Part shown: positions 1 to 9,138 of the stretch, one piece after another
Layout: each line of letters begins with the position of its first letter
How positions within the stretch are numbered: the first letter of the stretch is position 1
Source of the DNA: JAGXRK01 sp963714415
GTDB taxonomy: Bacteria > Bacteroidota > Ignavibacteria > Ignavibacteriales > Ignavibacteriaceae
Assembly (NCBI GenBank): GCA_963714415.1
Contig: CAVQOL010000013.1
Span: 1-64,000 of the forward strand
Direction: 5' to 3'
Length of the DNA stretch: 64,000 nt
The notes under the pieces: model-generated
Database searches by the model: none
Told to the model about the DNA's origin: nothing
Seen by the model: only the letters and a program-made list of their open reading frames with translations
Translations under genes and position numbers: made by a program

Positions 1-714
1 AATCAAAGTAATGGTGAAGTAACATTCTTACAATATGCAGAGGAAGCAAATCTTGGAGTGCTGGTTAACCGGCCTTTAAATTCCATAGTCAAAAATCAAT
101 TAATAAGATTAGCTGATTTTCCTGTTACAGAGAATAGAAGCGAAAATGAAATTTCAGAGTTAATTGAAGATTTGTCTGAACAAGAAAAGACTTTGCTAAA
201 TAAGTATGTTAACTTTATGGGTATATCAAAATCAGAACAAAATAATTTATCTGATTGCCTTACATTAGCACATATTTTAAAATCGAACAGAGAAAGTTTT
301 ACCAGTCCCGGTAATTTTAGGGAAATAAAAGGCAATCATTTAATACCGCGTGCTAATTATGCAATAAATCAGATTGGCCAATTCTTTGATGATGATAATG
401 CTGTGCGATCTTTAAGAAATTATGCTGTAACGACAAACATTTTACTCGAATCTATTTACAGTAATCTGGCCAAAAAGCAGAACGAAAAGAACAGGCATAT
501 CCATCAAAAATTAGAGAAGTATTTGAGTGAAAATCAGAAAAACTTATCACTTTCTCAAAAATCAGTTTTGATGATAAACTCTTTACCGGCTGTAACTTCC
601 ACTTTGGTTGGTATGCGGAACGAATTATATGTTGATGATGTTATTGGCTCAATTCAATCGGATTTTATTGGAGATCCTTCCAAATTCTGGGGAAAGGATT
701 TTATTAATAGCTGA
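1..714 (+). CDS. aldo/keto reductase family protein, C-terminal part (5' end outside window)
   Basis: The reading frame is open from base 1 and ends with TGA at 712-714, so the gene starts upstream of the window. The first visible residues include AEEANLGVLVNRPLNS, which resembles the last strand/helix of aldo/keto reductase TIM barrels, where a lone 'GVLVNRPLN' stretch precedes the C-terminal extension. The remaining ~215 residues are mostly helical, with no membrane segment or signal. A GTG at 58 could be mistaken for a start, but homology-like sequence continues upstream of it. The catalytic Asp-Tyr-Lys-His residues would lie off the window, so activity and substrate cannot be judged. The family assignment rests on this short stretch only. 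Confidence 0.6.
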   Translation, partial: NQSNGEVTFLQYAEEANLGVLVNRPLNSIVKNQLIRLADFPVTENRSENEISELIEDLSEQEKTLLNKYVNFMGISKSEQNNLSDCLTLAHILKSNRESFTSPGNFREIKGNHLIPRANYAINQIGQFFDDDNAVRSLRNYAVTTNILLESIYSNLAKKQNEKNRHIHQKLEKYLSENQKNLSLSQKSVLMINSLPAVTSTLVGMRNELYVDDVIGSIQSDFIGDPSKFWGKDFINS

Positions 715-811
715 ATCGATTCATAAATATTGAATCTAATAGCTTGTGATTTTATTATTGTTTCTTAGATAATAAATAGTTAGGTTAATCGAACTTAAAA
801 AGGATATTTTG

Positions 812-1477
812 ATGTTTTTACTGGCAATAATTGTAATACTTTCATACTTAGTAGGGTCAATCCCGACAAGTATTATTGTAAGCAAAGCGGTAAAAGGAAT
901 TGATATTCGTGAACACGGAAGCGGTAATGCAGGCGGAAGTAACGTTATGCGTGTACTCGGCTGGAAACATGGTCTTATGGTTATCATTCTTGATGCACTT
1001 AAAGGTGTGCTTGCTGTTGTTGTTGTTGCCAGACTTCATTACGGCGGACTTCCATTTGCCAACATTTCTCCTTTTGATGATTTCACCTTGGTTCAGATTA
1101 TAGCCGGTATTGCTGCTGTGGCTGGGCACATATGGACAGTATTTGCCGGATTTAAAGGCGGTAAAGGAATTGCAACTGCACTTGGAATTATGATTGTAAT
1201 CGTAACAGTTGATATGCTCATAGCACTTGGAGTTTTTGTATTAGTTGTCACGTTCTCGCGATACATTTCACTTGGATCAATATTCGCTGCTGTTTCTGTT
1301 CCTGTTGCAATGGTTCTCAGAGAAAATGTTTTTCACGAACACATTGTTGGATATAATACATTGCTTCCATTTGTTATAGCGGTTTCTGTTCTGGTTATAT
1401 TTACGCACAGGAAAAATGTGATCCGTCTCCTTAATGGAACTGAAAACAAACTTTCATTCAAAAAGAAACTTTCTTAA
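812..1477 (+). CDS. plsY: glycerol-3-phosphate acyltransferase PlsY
   Basis: Integral membrane acyltransferase that moves an acyl group from acyl-phosphate to sn-glycerol 3-phosphate, the first step of phospholipid synthesis in most bacteria. The three family motifs are visible: GSIPTSIIV near residue 16, GSGNAGGSNVMRVLG near 37 and GFKGGKGIATALG near 113, between about five hydrophobic segments. The length of 221 residues is normal. I start at ATG 812 (a TTG at 809 is directly upstream), with an AAAAAGGA ribosome-binding site around 797-803. gpsA follows after 6 bp, so the supply of glycerol 3-phosphate and its first acylation are probably co-transcribed. Confidence 0.95.
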   Translation: MFLLAIIVILSYLVGSIPTSIIVSKAVKGIDIREHGSGNAGGSNVMRVLGWKHGLMVIILDALKGVLAVVVVARLHYGGLPFANISPFDDFTLVQIIAGIAAVAGHIWTVFAGFKGGKGIATALGIMIVIVTVDMLIALGVFVLVVTFSRYISLGSIFAAVSVPVAMVLRENVFHEHIVGYNTLLPFVIAVSVLVIFTHRKNVIRLLNGTENKLSFKKKLS

Positions 1478-1483
1478 TTCAAA

Positions 1484-2488
1484 ATGAAAATTTCTGTACT
1501 TGGCGCCGGCGGGTGGGGCACCACTCTTGCTATTTCTCTTCACTTCAATGGACATCAGGTTACGCTTTGGGAATATCATCGCGCATATGCCAAAGAGTTA
1601 AATAAGAAAAGAATAAATTCCCAATATCTGCCCGGTGTTAACATTCCAAAAGAAATGATCATTACTCACGATCTTGAAGAAGCAACAGATAATAAAAATT
1701 TAGTAGTGTTAGCTGTTCCTTCCCAGTTTTTACGCGGTGTAGTTGAAAAGATTAAGCATTTCGGAATAAGAAATTCAATTCTTGTCAGTGTATCAAAAGG
1801 AATCGAAAACAGATCGTTGATGACAATGTCTCAAATGTTGAAAGATGTTGATCCTTATTTAAACGATTCTCAGATAGCAGCTCTATCAGGACCAAGCCAC
1901 GCAGAAGAAGTCAGCCGAAGAATTCCTACAGCTCTTGTCGCTGCTTCAAGTGACCATGAAACTGCTGCCTCTGTTCAAGCGGCATTTATGAATTCTTACC
2001 TTAGAGTCTATTCTTCCACAGATATTTTAGGCGTTGAGCTTGGCGGTGCATTTAAAAATGTAATAGCTATTGGTGCGGGAATTATTGATGGTGCCGGATT
2101 TGGTGATAATACTAAAGCGGCTATTATGACTCGAGGCGTTGCGGAAATATCAAGACTTGGCTTAGCGATGGGTGCAAGACCGGAAACTTTTGCAGGACTT
2201 TCAGGAATGGGTGATCTTATTGTAACTTGCATGAGCAAGCATAGCAGAAACAGATTTGTCGGTGAACAAATAGGTAAAGGTAAAACACTTAAGCAAGTTT
2301 TAAAGTCTATGGAAATGGTTGCTGAAGGTGTTGAAACAAGTCGATCTGCATCGCAACTTGCAAAGAAGCTTGACATTGAAACACCAATTACAACAGAAGT
2401 ATATAAAATCCTTTTTGAAGAGAAAGACCCCATCAAGGCTACTACCGATCTTATGGCGCGTGATATGAAAACAGAAGGCGATATTTAG
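1484..2488 (+). CDS. gpsA: NAD(P)-dependent glycerol-3-phosphate dehydrogenase GpsA
   Basis: Cytosolic enzyme reducing dihydroxyacetone phosphate to sn-glycerol 3-phosphate for phospholipid synthesis. The N-terminal Rossmann motif GAGGWGTTLA is at residues 7-16. The family signature LSGPSHAEEV lies near 135, and the segment GAFKNVIAIGAG near 187 carries the conserved catalytic lysine. The length of 334 residues matches the family. The gene lies 6 bp downstream of plsY, whose substrate it makes. It ends only 14 bp from the end of the converging dgt gene, and no separate terminator hairpin is seen in that gap. Confidence 0.96.
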   Translation: MKISVLGAGGWGTTLAISLHFNGHQVTLWEYHRAYAKELNKKRINSQYLPGVNIPKEMIITHDLEEATDNKNLVVLAVPSQFLRGVVEKIKHFGIRNSILVSVSKGIENRSLMTMSQMLKDVDPYLNDSQIAALSGPSHAEEVSRRIPTALVAASSDHETAASVQAAFMNSYLRVYSSTDILGVELGGAFKNVIAIGAGIIDGAGFGDNTKAAIMTRGVAEISRLGLAMGARPETFAGLSGMGDLIVTCMSKHSRNRFVGEQIGKGKTLKQVLKSMEMVAEGVETSRSASQLAKKLDIETPITTEVYKILFEEKDPIKATTDLMARDMKTEGDI

Positions 2489-2502
2489 GAATTAGAATTT
2501 GA

Positions 2503-3877
2503 TTATTCCGTAATCTTCGAGCCTGGTAAAGAGATACCCTTAATTTTTCTGAATAAAGATATAGCAAACGAATCAGTCATCCCTGAAACAAAATCAATTA
2601 TCATTAGCAGTCGCTCATAAATTTCTGTTTCCTTATTTGAGGAGAGCAATATTCTTTTCGGAAGGAGGTTAACCGTTGTTCTGTTTTTGAGACTTAGATT
2701 TCCATCAAGCCATTCATTAAATGCAGTTATGAATGAATCCAGTAATCCGCTGAGGACTTCATATCCTGCCGCTTCTCTTTCAACAACGCTGCGATGGCGA
2801 TATATTTTTTCAATAGAAAGATGTTCAATTTCTTCCAGACCTTTTGCGCCTGGAATGAGTAAAATAAGTTCTTCCTCAAGCTTTGCTGAAAGAATATCAT
2901 CTTCATTATCAAGAAAAACTTCTGCAAGCTCTTTGATAAGTTCGTTTATAGATTTGGCACGCAGATAGCCTATCTTATCAGATTCATCTCTTTCATTATA
3001 ATCCGAAACAATATCAACACGGATAAGATTTTTTAGCAGCTCTTCAGTTTCTTTGAAAGAAACGAGTCCAAGACGAAAACCATCTTCAAGATCCATTATT
3101 CTGTAGCAGATATCATCTGCGGCTTCAACAAGAAAGCTTAAAGGATGACGACACCAGAAATTTTCCTCGTTGTTGAATTTAATAAGTCCCGTATGCTCAG
3201 CAATTTTCTGAAATATTTCTTTCTCGGCCTGGAAGAATCCGAACTTTTTATAAATCTTTTTTTGTAATGCGTTGTTATTATCAGAGTTTGTTAGAGACTC
3301 TTTTGGATATTTTGTTAATGTAGCTAAAGTGGCGTGAGTCAATCGCAGCCCGCCATTTACTTTTGGATTCTGAAGCCTGGTTATAATTCTGAATCCCTGA
3401 GCATTACCTTCAAACTTTGTCAGATCGCTCCATTTCTTTTTATCCGTAATGATACTCTCAAATCTTTTTCCGTTTCCACTTCTGAAATATTCAGATATTG
3501 CATCTTCACCGGAATGACCAAAAGGCGGATTACCGATATCGTGAGCAAGGCATGCGGCGGCAACAATTTCTCCAAAGTGAAATTTTGTAAAATCATTTTT
3601 TAATGAAGAATGGCGTTCAACAATTTTTTCACCGACAAGATTGCCAAGCGATCTTCCTACAACAGAAACTTCAAGACTGTGAGTTAACCTCGTATGAACA
3701 AAATCACTTTCCGGTAGAGGGAAGACCTGTGTTTTATCCTGCAATCTTCTGAAAGCGGGAGAAAAAACTATCCTGTCAAAATCTTTTTGAAACTGACTTC
3801 GACCATCCGGTTTACTTGTTTGTAAAATTGTCTTCTGTCCCAAGTTGGATGTCTGATAAGAGTTTTTGCCAATTCAA
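2503..3877 (-). CDS. dgt: dGTPase / dNTP triphosphohydrolase (start region frameshifted)
   Basis: HD-superfamily hydrolase cutting dNTPs to nucleoside and triphosphate, a nucleotide-pool control enzyme. Visible signatures are the N-terminal SPAFRRLQDKTQVFPL, the metal histidine in THSLEVSVVGRSLG, and the HD pair in CLAHDIGNPPFGHSGEDAI. The uninterrupted frame begins only at a TTG (3843) with no ribosome-binding site. Upstream in the +1 frame, a TTG at 3877 starts MNWQKLLSDIQLG, the usual N-terminus of this family, with AAAGGA seven bases before it. Joining the two needs one base removed near 3840-3850. I therefore give the composite; the frameshift may be a sequencing error. The continuous part encodes 446 residues. 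Confidence 0.9.
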
Positions 3878-3989
3878 TTCAAAATCCTTTAATAAATGAT
3901 TTAAAATTTAATTAAAAATCATTCATTATCCATAAATGCTTTTTTATTGCTTATTGAGTTTGCCCATCACTTCAACTATTTTTCAATCA

Positions 3990-6195
3990 ATGATTTCCCC
4001 AAAAGAGAAAATACTCGACAGTTCGGTTCAATACATTAAATCGGTTGGACCAAAGCGTGCAGAATCTTTTTATAAAATAGGAATTAAAACTATCCGCAAT
4101 CTTGCTGTTTTACTTTCCTTCGCGTCATCTCGATCGAACAACAGTTCTTAATGCCGCTAAAGCTTACGGTTATGTAATGAATGGTTACAAAGGTGAAATT
4201 ACAATTCTTGGGAAAGTTGAAGATGTTGAAAGAATAAGATTAAGAAAAGAATTACTCAAAGTTCACTTCCGTGATGAAACGGGATTTTTCGAATGTGTCT
4301 GGTTCCAGGGAGTTAAATATTTTGAAAAAGTTTTTAAAACGGGAGATATTTTTGCAATATCCGCTAAACCAGATATAAGTTATAACAAGCTTCAATTTAT
4401 TCATCCTGATTTTGATCGTATAACCGAGGAAGAATCTCAAAACTTTATAAACACCGGGAAGATCATACCATTCTATCGTATTCCAAAAGAATTAAAAGCA
4501 AGAAACATAGGCGATCTTTCTTTACGCAGAATAATAAGCAATGCAGTTGAAAATTATGTCGATCATCTTGAGGAAACATTACCCCCGGATATAATTAAAG
4601 ATGAAAATCTTATTGATATAATATCAGCAGTAAGAAATTATCACTTCCCCGAATCAAAAGAACTTTTTGAAAAAGCCAAAAAACGATTCAAGTTTGAGGA
4701 AATGTTTTATATAGAAACTCTTGTAGCTCTCCGTAAACACAATTACGGAACAAAACTTTCAGGCAATGCGCTGACCATAAAAACAAAACTTGTATCGGAT
4801 TTCCTTAAAACACTTCCGTTTGAACTTACAAAAGCTCAGCTAAAAGTTTTGAGTGAGATAAAAAAAGATATGATGTCAGATAAACCAATGAATCGTTTGC
4901 TCCAGGGAGATGTTGGAAGCGGTAAGACAATTGTTTCGCTTATTGCAATGTTGATTGCAGTTGATAATGGTTTCCAGGCAGCAATTATGGCTCCAACAGA
5001 AATTTTAGCCGATCAGCATGCAAAAAACATTTCTGTAATGATGAATAAGCTTTTTGAAATTCATAAAGACAAAAAGATTAAAGTAAGCTTATTACTTGGC
5101 GGACAAAAGAAATCTGTACGCGATAAAAATCTTGAAGCTATAGAACTTCAGGAAGCAGATATTATAGTTGGCACTCACGCACTTTTTGAGGAAAAAGTAA
5201 AATTTAATAATCTCGGGTTAGTTGTAATTGATGAACAACATCGTTTCGGTGTGAGACAAAGATCGCAGCTTCAAAGCAAAGGAAAAACTCCCGATGTTCT
5301 TGTTATGAGTGCAACTCCGATTCCAAGAACTTTATCAATGACGATATACGGCGATCTTGATATTTCTATAATAAATGAAATGCCAAAGAACAGAAAACCT
5401 ATCAAAACAGTTTTGCGTGGAGAAAATAAACTGCCGGAGATTTATAAATTCATAGTTGATAAAAGAAAAGAAGGTTATCAGTCGTTTTTAGTTTATCCGT
5501 TAGTTGAAGAATCCGAAAAGCTTGAACTTAAAGCTGCCACAACTTTGTTTGAAGAACTAAGCAATTCTCATTTGAGAGAATTAAAGCTCGGACTGATTCA
5601 CGGAAGAATGTCGTGGCAGGACAAAGAAGAAGTGATGATCCGTTTCCTTAAAAAAGATTTTGATGCTCTCGTATCAACAACCGTTATTGAAGTAGGAATA
5701 GACATACCGGACGCAAACATAATTTTAATTAATGATGCTCAGCGTTTTGGACTATCACAGCTTCATCAGTTAAGAGGAAGAGTTGGTAGAAGCGACAAAC
5801 AAGCTTACTGTATTCTTGTTGCGAAAGATTCTGTTGTGTCAAGAACAAATCAGAGGGAACTTGAGTTAGAATATCTTCCGCCGGTTCAAATTGAAAAATA
5901 TAAATCAACTGTCCGTCTTCAGACTATGGCGAAATACACCGATGGTTTTAAAATTGCTGAAATAGATTTAAAACTTAGAGGTCCGGGAGATATCTTCGGA
6001 ACTGTGCAAAGCGGTTTCCCGGAACTGAAGTATGCTGATATTATTAATGATTCTCAAATTATAATTGATGCGAAGCAAAAAGCTTTTTCCATTGTTGAGA
6101 AAGATCCGGGCTTCGAGTTTCCTGAAAATCAAATCATAAAACAAAACCTCCTTAATCACTACAGCGAAAGTTTGAAGTACGCAACGATAGCTTGA
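3990..6195 (+). CDS. recG: ATP-dependent DNA helicase RecG (one frameshift near 4100)
   Basis: Superfamily 2 helicase that remodels stalled replication forks and Holliday junctions. The wedge/OB domain is followed by helicase motifs: LLQGDVGSGKTIV (Walker A), VIDEQHRFG (DEQH type), MSATPIPRTLS, and the C-terminal RGRVGRSDKQAYC. The N-terminus (from ATG 3990: MISPKEKILDSSVQYIKSVG) is in one frame and the rest, from LLFYFPSRHLDRT onward, is in another. The crossover is around 4098-4110; dropping one base in CTTGCTG restores NLLFYFPSRHLDRT. The composite is about 735 codons, near family length. As recG is generally intact, an assembly indel is the simplest explanation. Confidence 0.93.
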
Positions 6196-6462
6196 TCGAA
6201 GGCTATGGACAATGCGCAAAGAGCATAGTACAAAAAATTTCACACGCCACATTTTATTCGGAATCCTTTCAATCATTCAGCTTGTCTCCCTTCGTAAGGG
6301 TAGCCAACTAATAAATTAATCATGTAAACACGCATCATATATTCATGCAATTGAGCTATAATTTATTTTTAGTTCAATTAAAATTTCTTGATTTAAAATA
6401 TTTTCATGAAATATCTTTGAATAAACACCTAAAATTTTTTTTTCATTGAAGTCGCAAACAAC

Positions 6463-6492
6463 TTGCAAATGAATTTATAATAATTATATTTG
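6463..6492 (+). promoter_or_regulatory. possible Bacteroidetes-type promoter of the ATP-grasp/KamA cassette
   Basis: TTG at 6463-6465 is followed after exactly 19 bases by TATATTTG at 6485-6492. This fits the Bacteroidetes primary-sigma pattern (-33 TTTG/TTG, -7 TAnnTTTG). It sits in a 294-base gene-free stretch after recG that otherwise shows nothing recognisable. If it is used, transcription would begin near 6500, downstream of the TTG at 6490 that opens the next frame, so translation would have to start later. Whether this lineage uses the Bacteroidetes promoter is inference. Confidence 0.35.
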
Positions 6493-7617
6493 GTAAAAAA
6501 AAATAAAAAATATTTTAAAGGACCAGTTATCCTATTCCCTTTGTTCAATGTAAGACTTAATGTGGCGTTAACATTCAACGTTAAACCAGAAAGTGAAACA
6601 ACTTTCCCCGCAGTCGTACCCCCTAATCAGAAGAATCCAATCTCTAACACTCAACCTTCAACTGATACATACGCCGAATGGGATACATGGGAAACTATAA
6701 ATGCTCTTAAAGATTCTTTAGAACAATTTCATAACGTTACTTTGGTTGAAGCAAACGAAGATGCGTTCAACAGATTCAGAGAGTTGCAGCCTGATATCGT
6801 TTTCAACATAGCAGAAGGGGCTTACGGTGTTAGTCGTGAAGCACAAATACCTGCAATGCTTGATATGCTTCAGATACCTTATACTGGTTCTGATGCACTT
6901 ACTTTGGGAATTTGTCTCGACAAAGCACGAACAAAAGAAATTCTTTCTTATTACGGAATACCGAATGCAAAATTTAAGGTTGCAGATAATATTGAAGATA
7001 TAAAAAATCTTTCATTCGATTTTCCATTAATGGTAAAACCTGTTTGTGAAGGATCGAGTAAAGGAATTTATTCTTCATCGTTCGTAAGAAACGAAGATGA
7101 ACTGTATAGTGAAGTGAACAGAATTACGAACGAATATAATCAATCAGCCTTGATAGAGGAATTTCTTCCCGGAAGAGAATTTACAATTGCAATTCTTGGA
7201 AACGGTAGCGATACCAGAATACTTCCGATAATTGAAATTGTCTACGATCGTTATCCTGAAGGAATTGTCCCGTTGTATTCTTATGAAGCAAAATGGATTC
7301 TTGATACTAAGGAAAGTGAATTCGATGTTTTCGATTGTCCGGCGAATATTGATCCTGTTCTTGAAGAGAAAATAAAAAAGATAGCGCTTGATACTTATAA
7401 TGTTCTTCGGTGTAAGGATTGGAGCAGAGTTGATGTACGTTTAGATAAGAACGGAGAGCCAAGTGTTATTGAAATTAATCCGTTGCCCGGCATTATTCCG
7501 GATCCAACAGAAAACTCGAGTTTTCCTAAGGCAGCAAGAGCTGCAGGTATGACCTATGAAGATATGATTAATTCTGTTTTGTATGCGGCTGCACAAAGAT
7601 ATAGTATTGTAAAATGA
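6490..7617 (+). CDS. D-alanine-D-alanine ligase-like ATP-grasp enzyme, first of a tandem pair
   Basis: ATP-grasp ligase, expected to activate a carboxylate as acyl phosphate and couple it to an amine. The central domain carries the glycine-loop EGSSKG (from residue 187), and the C-terminal domain carries the metal/ATP site VDVRLDKNGEPSVIEINPLPG (Glu328, Asn330); both are hallmarks of the D-Ala-D-Ala ligase fold. It is longer and N-terminally different from true Ddl and is not near mur genes, so a dedicated dipeptide or amide ligase is more likely. The start is uncertain: TTG 6490 overlaps the possible promoter, while TTG 6541 and GTG 6562 (just before the conserved VALTFNVKPE) are alternatives. 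No good ribosome-binding site decides. ATGA overlap with the next gene shows translational coupling. Confidence 0.85.
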   Translation: MVKKNKKYFKGPVILFPLFNVRLNVALTFNVKPESETTFPAVVPPNQKNPISNTQPSTDTYAEWDTWETINALKDSLEQFHNVTLVEANEDAFNRFRELQPDIVFNIAEGAYGVSREAQIPAMLDMLQIPYTGSDALTLGICLDKARTKEILSYYGIPNAKFKVADNIEDIKNLSFDFPLMVKPVCEGSSKGIYSSSFVRNEDELYSEVNRITNEYNQSALIEEFLPGREFTIAILGNGSDTRILPIIEIVYDRYPEGIVPLYSYEAKWILDTKESEFDVFDCPANIDPVLEEKIKKIALDTYNVLRCKDWSRVDVRLDKNGEPSVIEINPLPGIIPDPTENSSFPKAARAAGMTYEDMINSVLYAAAQRYSIVK

Positions 7618-8672
7618 AAGAAACAAAAATACTGGTTTGTTATAACGCACCCGTTAGCGTGTTCTCTTTATATAATGGACGACCCGAAGATAAAGATAAG
7701 GGCACAAAAGATCTTTCTGAAGAAGGTTTCGCTACGGAGATGGAAAGCGTTATCAGAATTCTGAAAGAATATTTCAGCGAGGTTAAAGCCTTAGCTGTTG
7801 ATAAAAGAGTTCAAAGAGTTATTGATGAGGTGACAGCTTTTAATCCCGATGCAATAATAAATTTTGTTGAATCGGTTGAAGGTATTTCAGCTTATGAATA
7901 TTGCATGGCGGCTTTGTTTGAATTGCTTGGTTATCATTATACCGGAAACATTCCGTCTACTCTGGGCAATTGTTTAGATAAAGAAAAGACAAAAAGTATT
8001 TTACGTTCGTTTGGAATTAATACGCCGGGTTCTTTGACATTGGAACCGCACCGGAGGTTTTCTGAAAAAGATATTGATCTTAATTATCCTCTTATAATGA
8101 AATTGCTCGATGAAGATGCAAGTATCGCTATTTCGGAGTATTCCGTTGTTACAAACTATAAAGAGTTGAAGAAGCATTATAAGTTTCTTTCCGAAACTTA
8201 TAATAAAAATATTCTTGTTGAAGAATACATAGATGGAAGAGAACTTAATGTTGCAGTACTTGGCGATAAAGTGCTTCCGGTATCCGAAATACAGTTTACG
8301 GGTTTGCCGGATCATCTTCCTAAAATTGTTACTTATGATGGCAAGTGGACAGAAGGAAGTATTTATTATGATTTTACAAAACCCAAATGCCCGGCTGATC
8401 TTCCAAAGAGATTGAAAAAGAAAGTTGAAGATATTGCATTTACATCTTTCAAGGCTCTGAACTGCAGAGATTATGCACGAGTTGACGTAAGATTAGATCA
8501 GAAAGGCACGCCATTTGTTATTGAAGTTAATCCGAATCCGGATATTTCAAGAGATTCGGGTTTTGCTAGAGCAGCTAATGCAGCGGGAATTTCTCATCCC
8601 GAACTGCTGTTTACTTTAACAAATTTTGCGTTGAACCGGAAAGACAATGATAAGAAGACTAAAGCAAGCTGA
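7614..8672 (+). CDS. D-alanine-D-alanine ligase-like ATP-grasp enzyme, second of a tandem pair
   Basis: A 352-residue paralogue of the preceding gene, starting inside its stop codon (ATGA at 7614). It has the same layout: N-terminal domain ending in YHYTGNIPSTLGNCLDKEKTK, central ATP-binding domain, and C-terminal RVDVRLDQKGTPFVIEVNPN with the metal ligands at about Glu304 and Asn306. The position of the glycine loop that reads EGSSKG in the first enzyme reads DEDASI here (about residue 166). The PLPG after the asparagine is PNPD. The nucleotide site is thus only partly conserved. It may use a different acceptor, catalyse a second condensation, or act as a partner subunit. No substrate can be named from sequence. 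Confidence 0.83.
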   Translation: MKETKILVCYNAPVSVFSLYNGRPEDKDKGTKDLSEEGFATEMESVIRILKEYFSEVKALAVDKRVQRVIDEVTAFNPDAIINFVESVEGISAYEYCMAALFELLGYHYTGNIPSTLGNCLDKEKTKSILRSFGINTPGSLTLEPHRRFSEKDIDLNYPLIMKLLDEDASIAISEYSVVTNYKELKKHYKFLSETYNKNILVEEYIDGRELNVAVLGDKVLPVSEIQFTGLPDHLPKIVTYDGKWTEGSIYYDFTKPKCPADLPKRLKKKVEDIAFTSFKALNCRDYARVDVRLDQKGTPFVIEVNPNPDISRDSGFARAANAAGISHPELLFTLTNFALNRKDNDKKTKAS

Positions 8673-9129
8673 TGTAGATCAGATTGAAAGAATATTAAAG
8701 AAAATTTCTGCTTTTAATGAACAAGAAGTAGAAATTGCCATGGAACTGATAAATATTACCGCTTTCAATCCTGAACAGAAAGATTATCACATCTTTGTGC
8801 ATGAGGATGAAGGAAAAGTAATCGGGTATCATTGTACCGGTAAGAGACCATTAACGGATGCTGTATATGATCTATATTGGATTGTTGCTGATCCCTCTTC
8901 GGGAAAAAAAGGAATCGGCAAGAGTTTGATAGAGCACGCAGAAAATTTTGTTATAGAAAATAAAGGCAGATGGCTTTTGGCAGAAACATCATCCAAGGAA
9001 AGTTATGCTGCCACAAGAAATTTTTATTTGCGGAATAATTACAGCATTATTTCTGAAATAAATGATTTTTATTCAATAGGCGACAACTTGCTGGTGTTGG
9101 GGAAATATTTTAACAATAAGAATAATTGA
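8647..9129 (+). CDS. GNAT-family N-acetyltransferase
   Basis: 160-residue GCN5-related acyltransferase. The acetyl-CoA pyrophosphate loop GKKGIGKS lies at about residues 86-94 after the strand YDLYWIVADP. The C-terminal half (ATRNFYLRNNYSIISEI) is the usual GNAT alpha4-beta7 region. The gene begins 26 bases inside the end of the second ATP-grasp gene, a tight overlap that implies one mRNA and one pathway. It is much shorter than the beta-lysine acetyltransferase AblB, so it should not be called AblB, although an amine acyl acceptor in the same pathway as the KamA protein downstream is a reasonable inference. Confidence 0.85.
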   Translation: MIRRLKQADVDQIERILKKISAFNEQEVEIAMELINITAFNPEQKDYHIFVHEDEGKVIGYHCTGKRPLTDAVYDLYWIVADPSSGKKGIGKSLIEHAENFVIENKGRWLLAETSSKESYAATRNFYLRNNYSIISEINDFYSIGDNLLVLGKYFNNKNN

Positions 9130-9138
9130 GGACTCGTT

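Noticed and set aside
2008..2436. 142-residue open frame opposite gpsA
   Set aside because: It is a shadow of the dehydrogenase frame with no family signature.
8647..9129. AblB (beta-lysine N-acetyltransferase)
   Set aside because: The protein is only 160 residues, far shorter than AblB, and has no AblB-specific segment that I can recognise; only GNAT is called.
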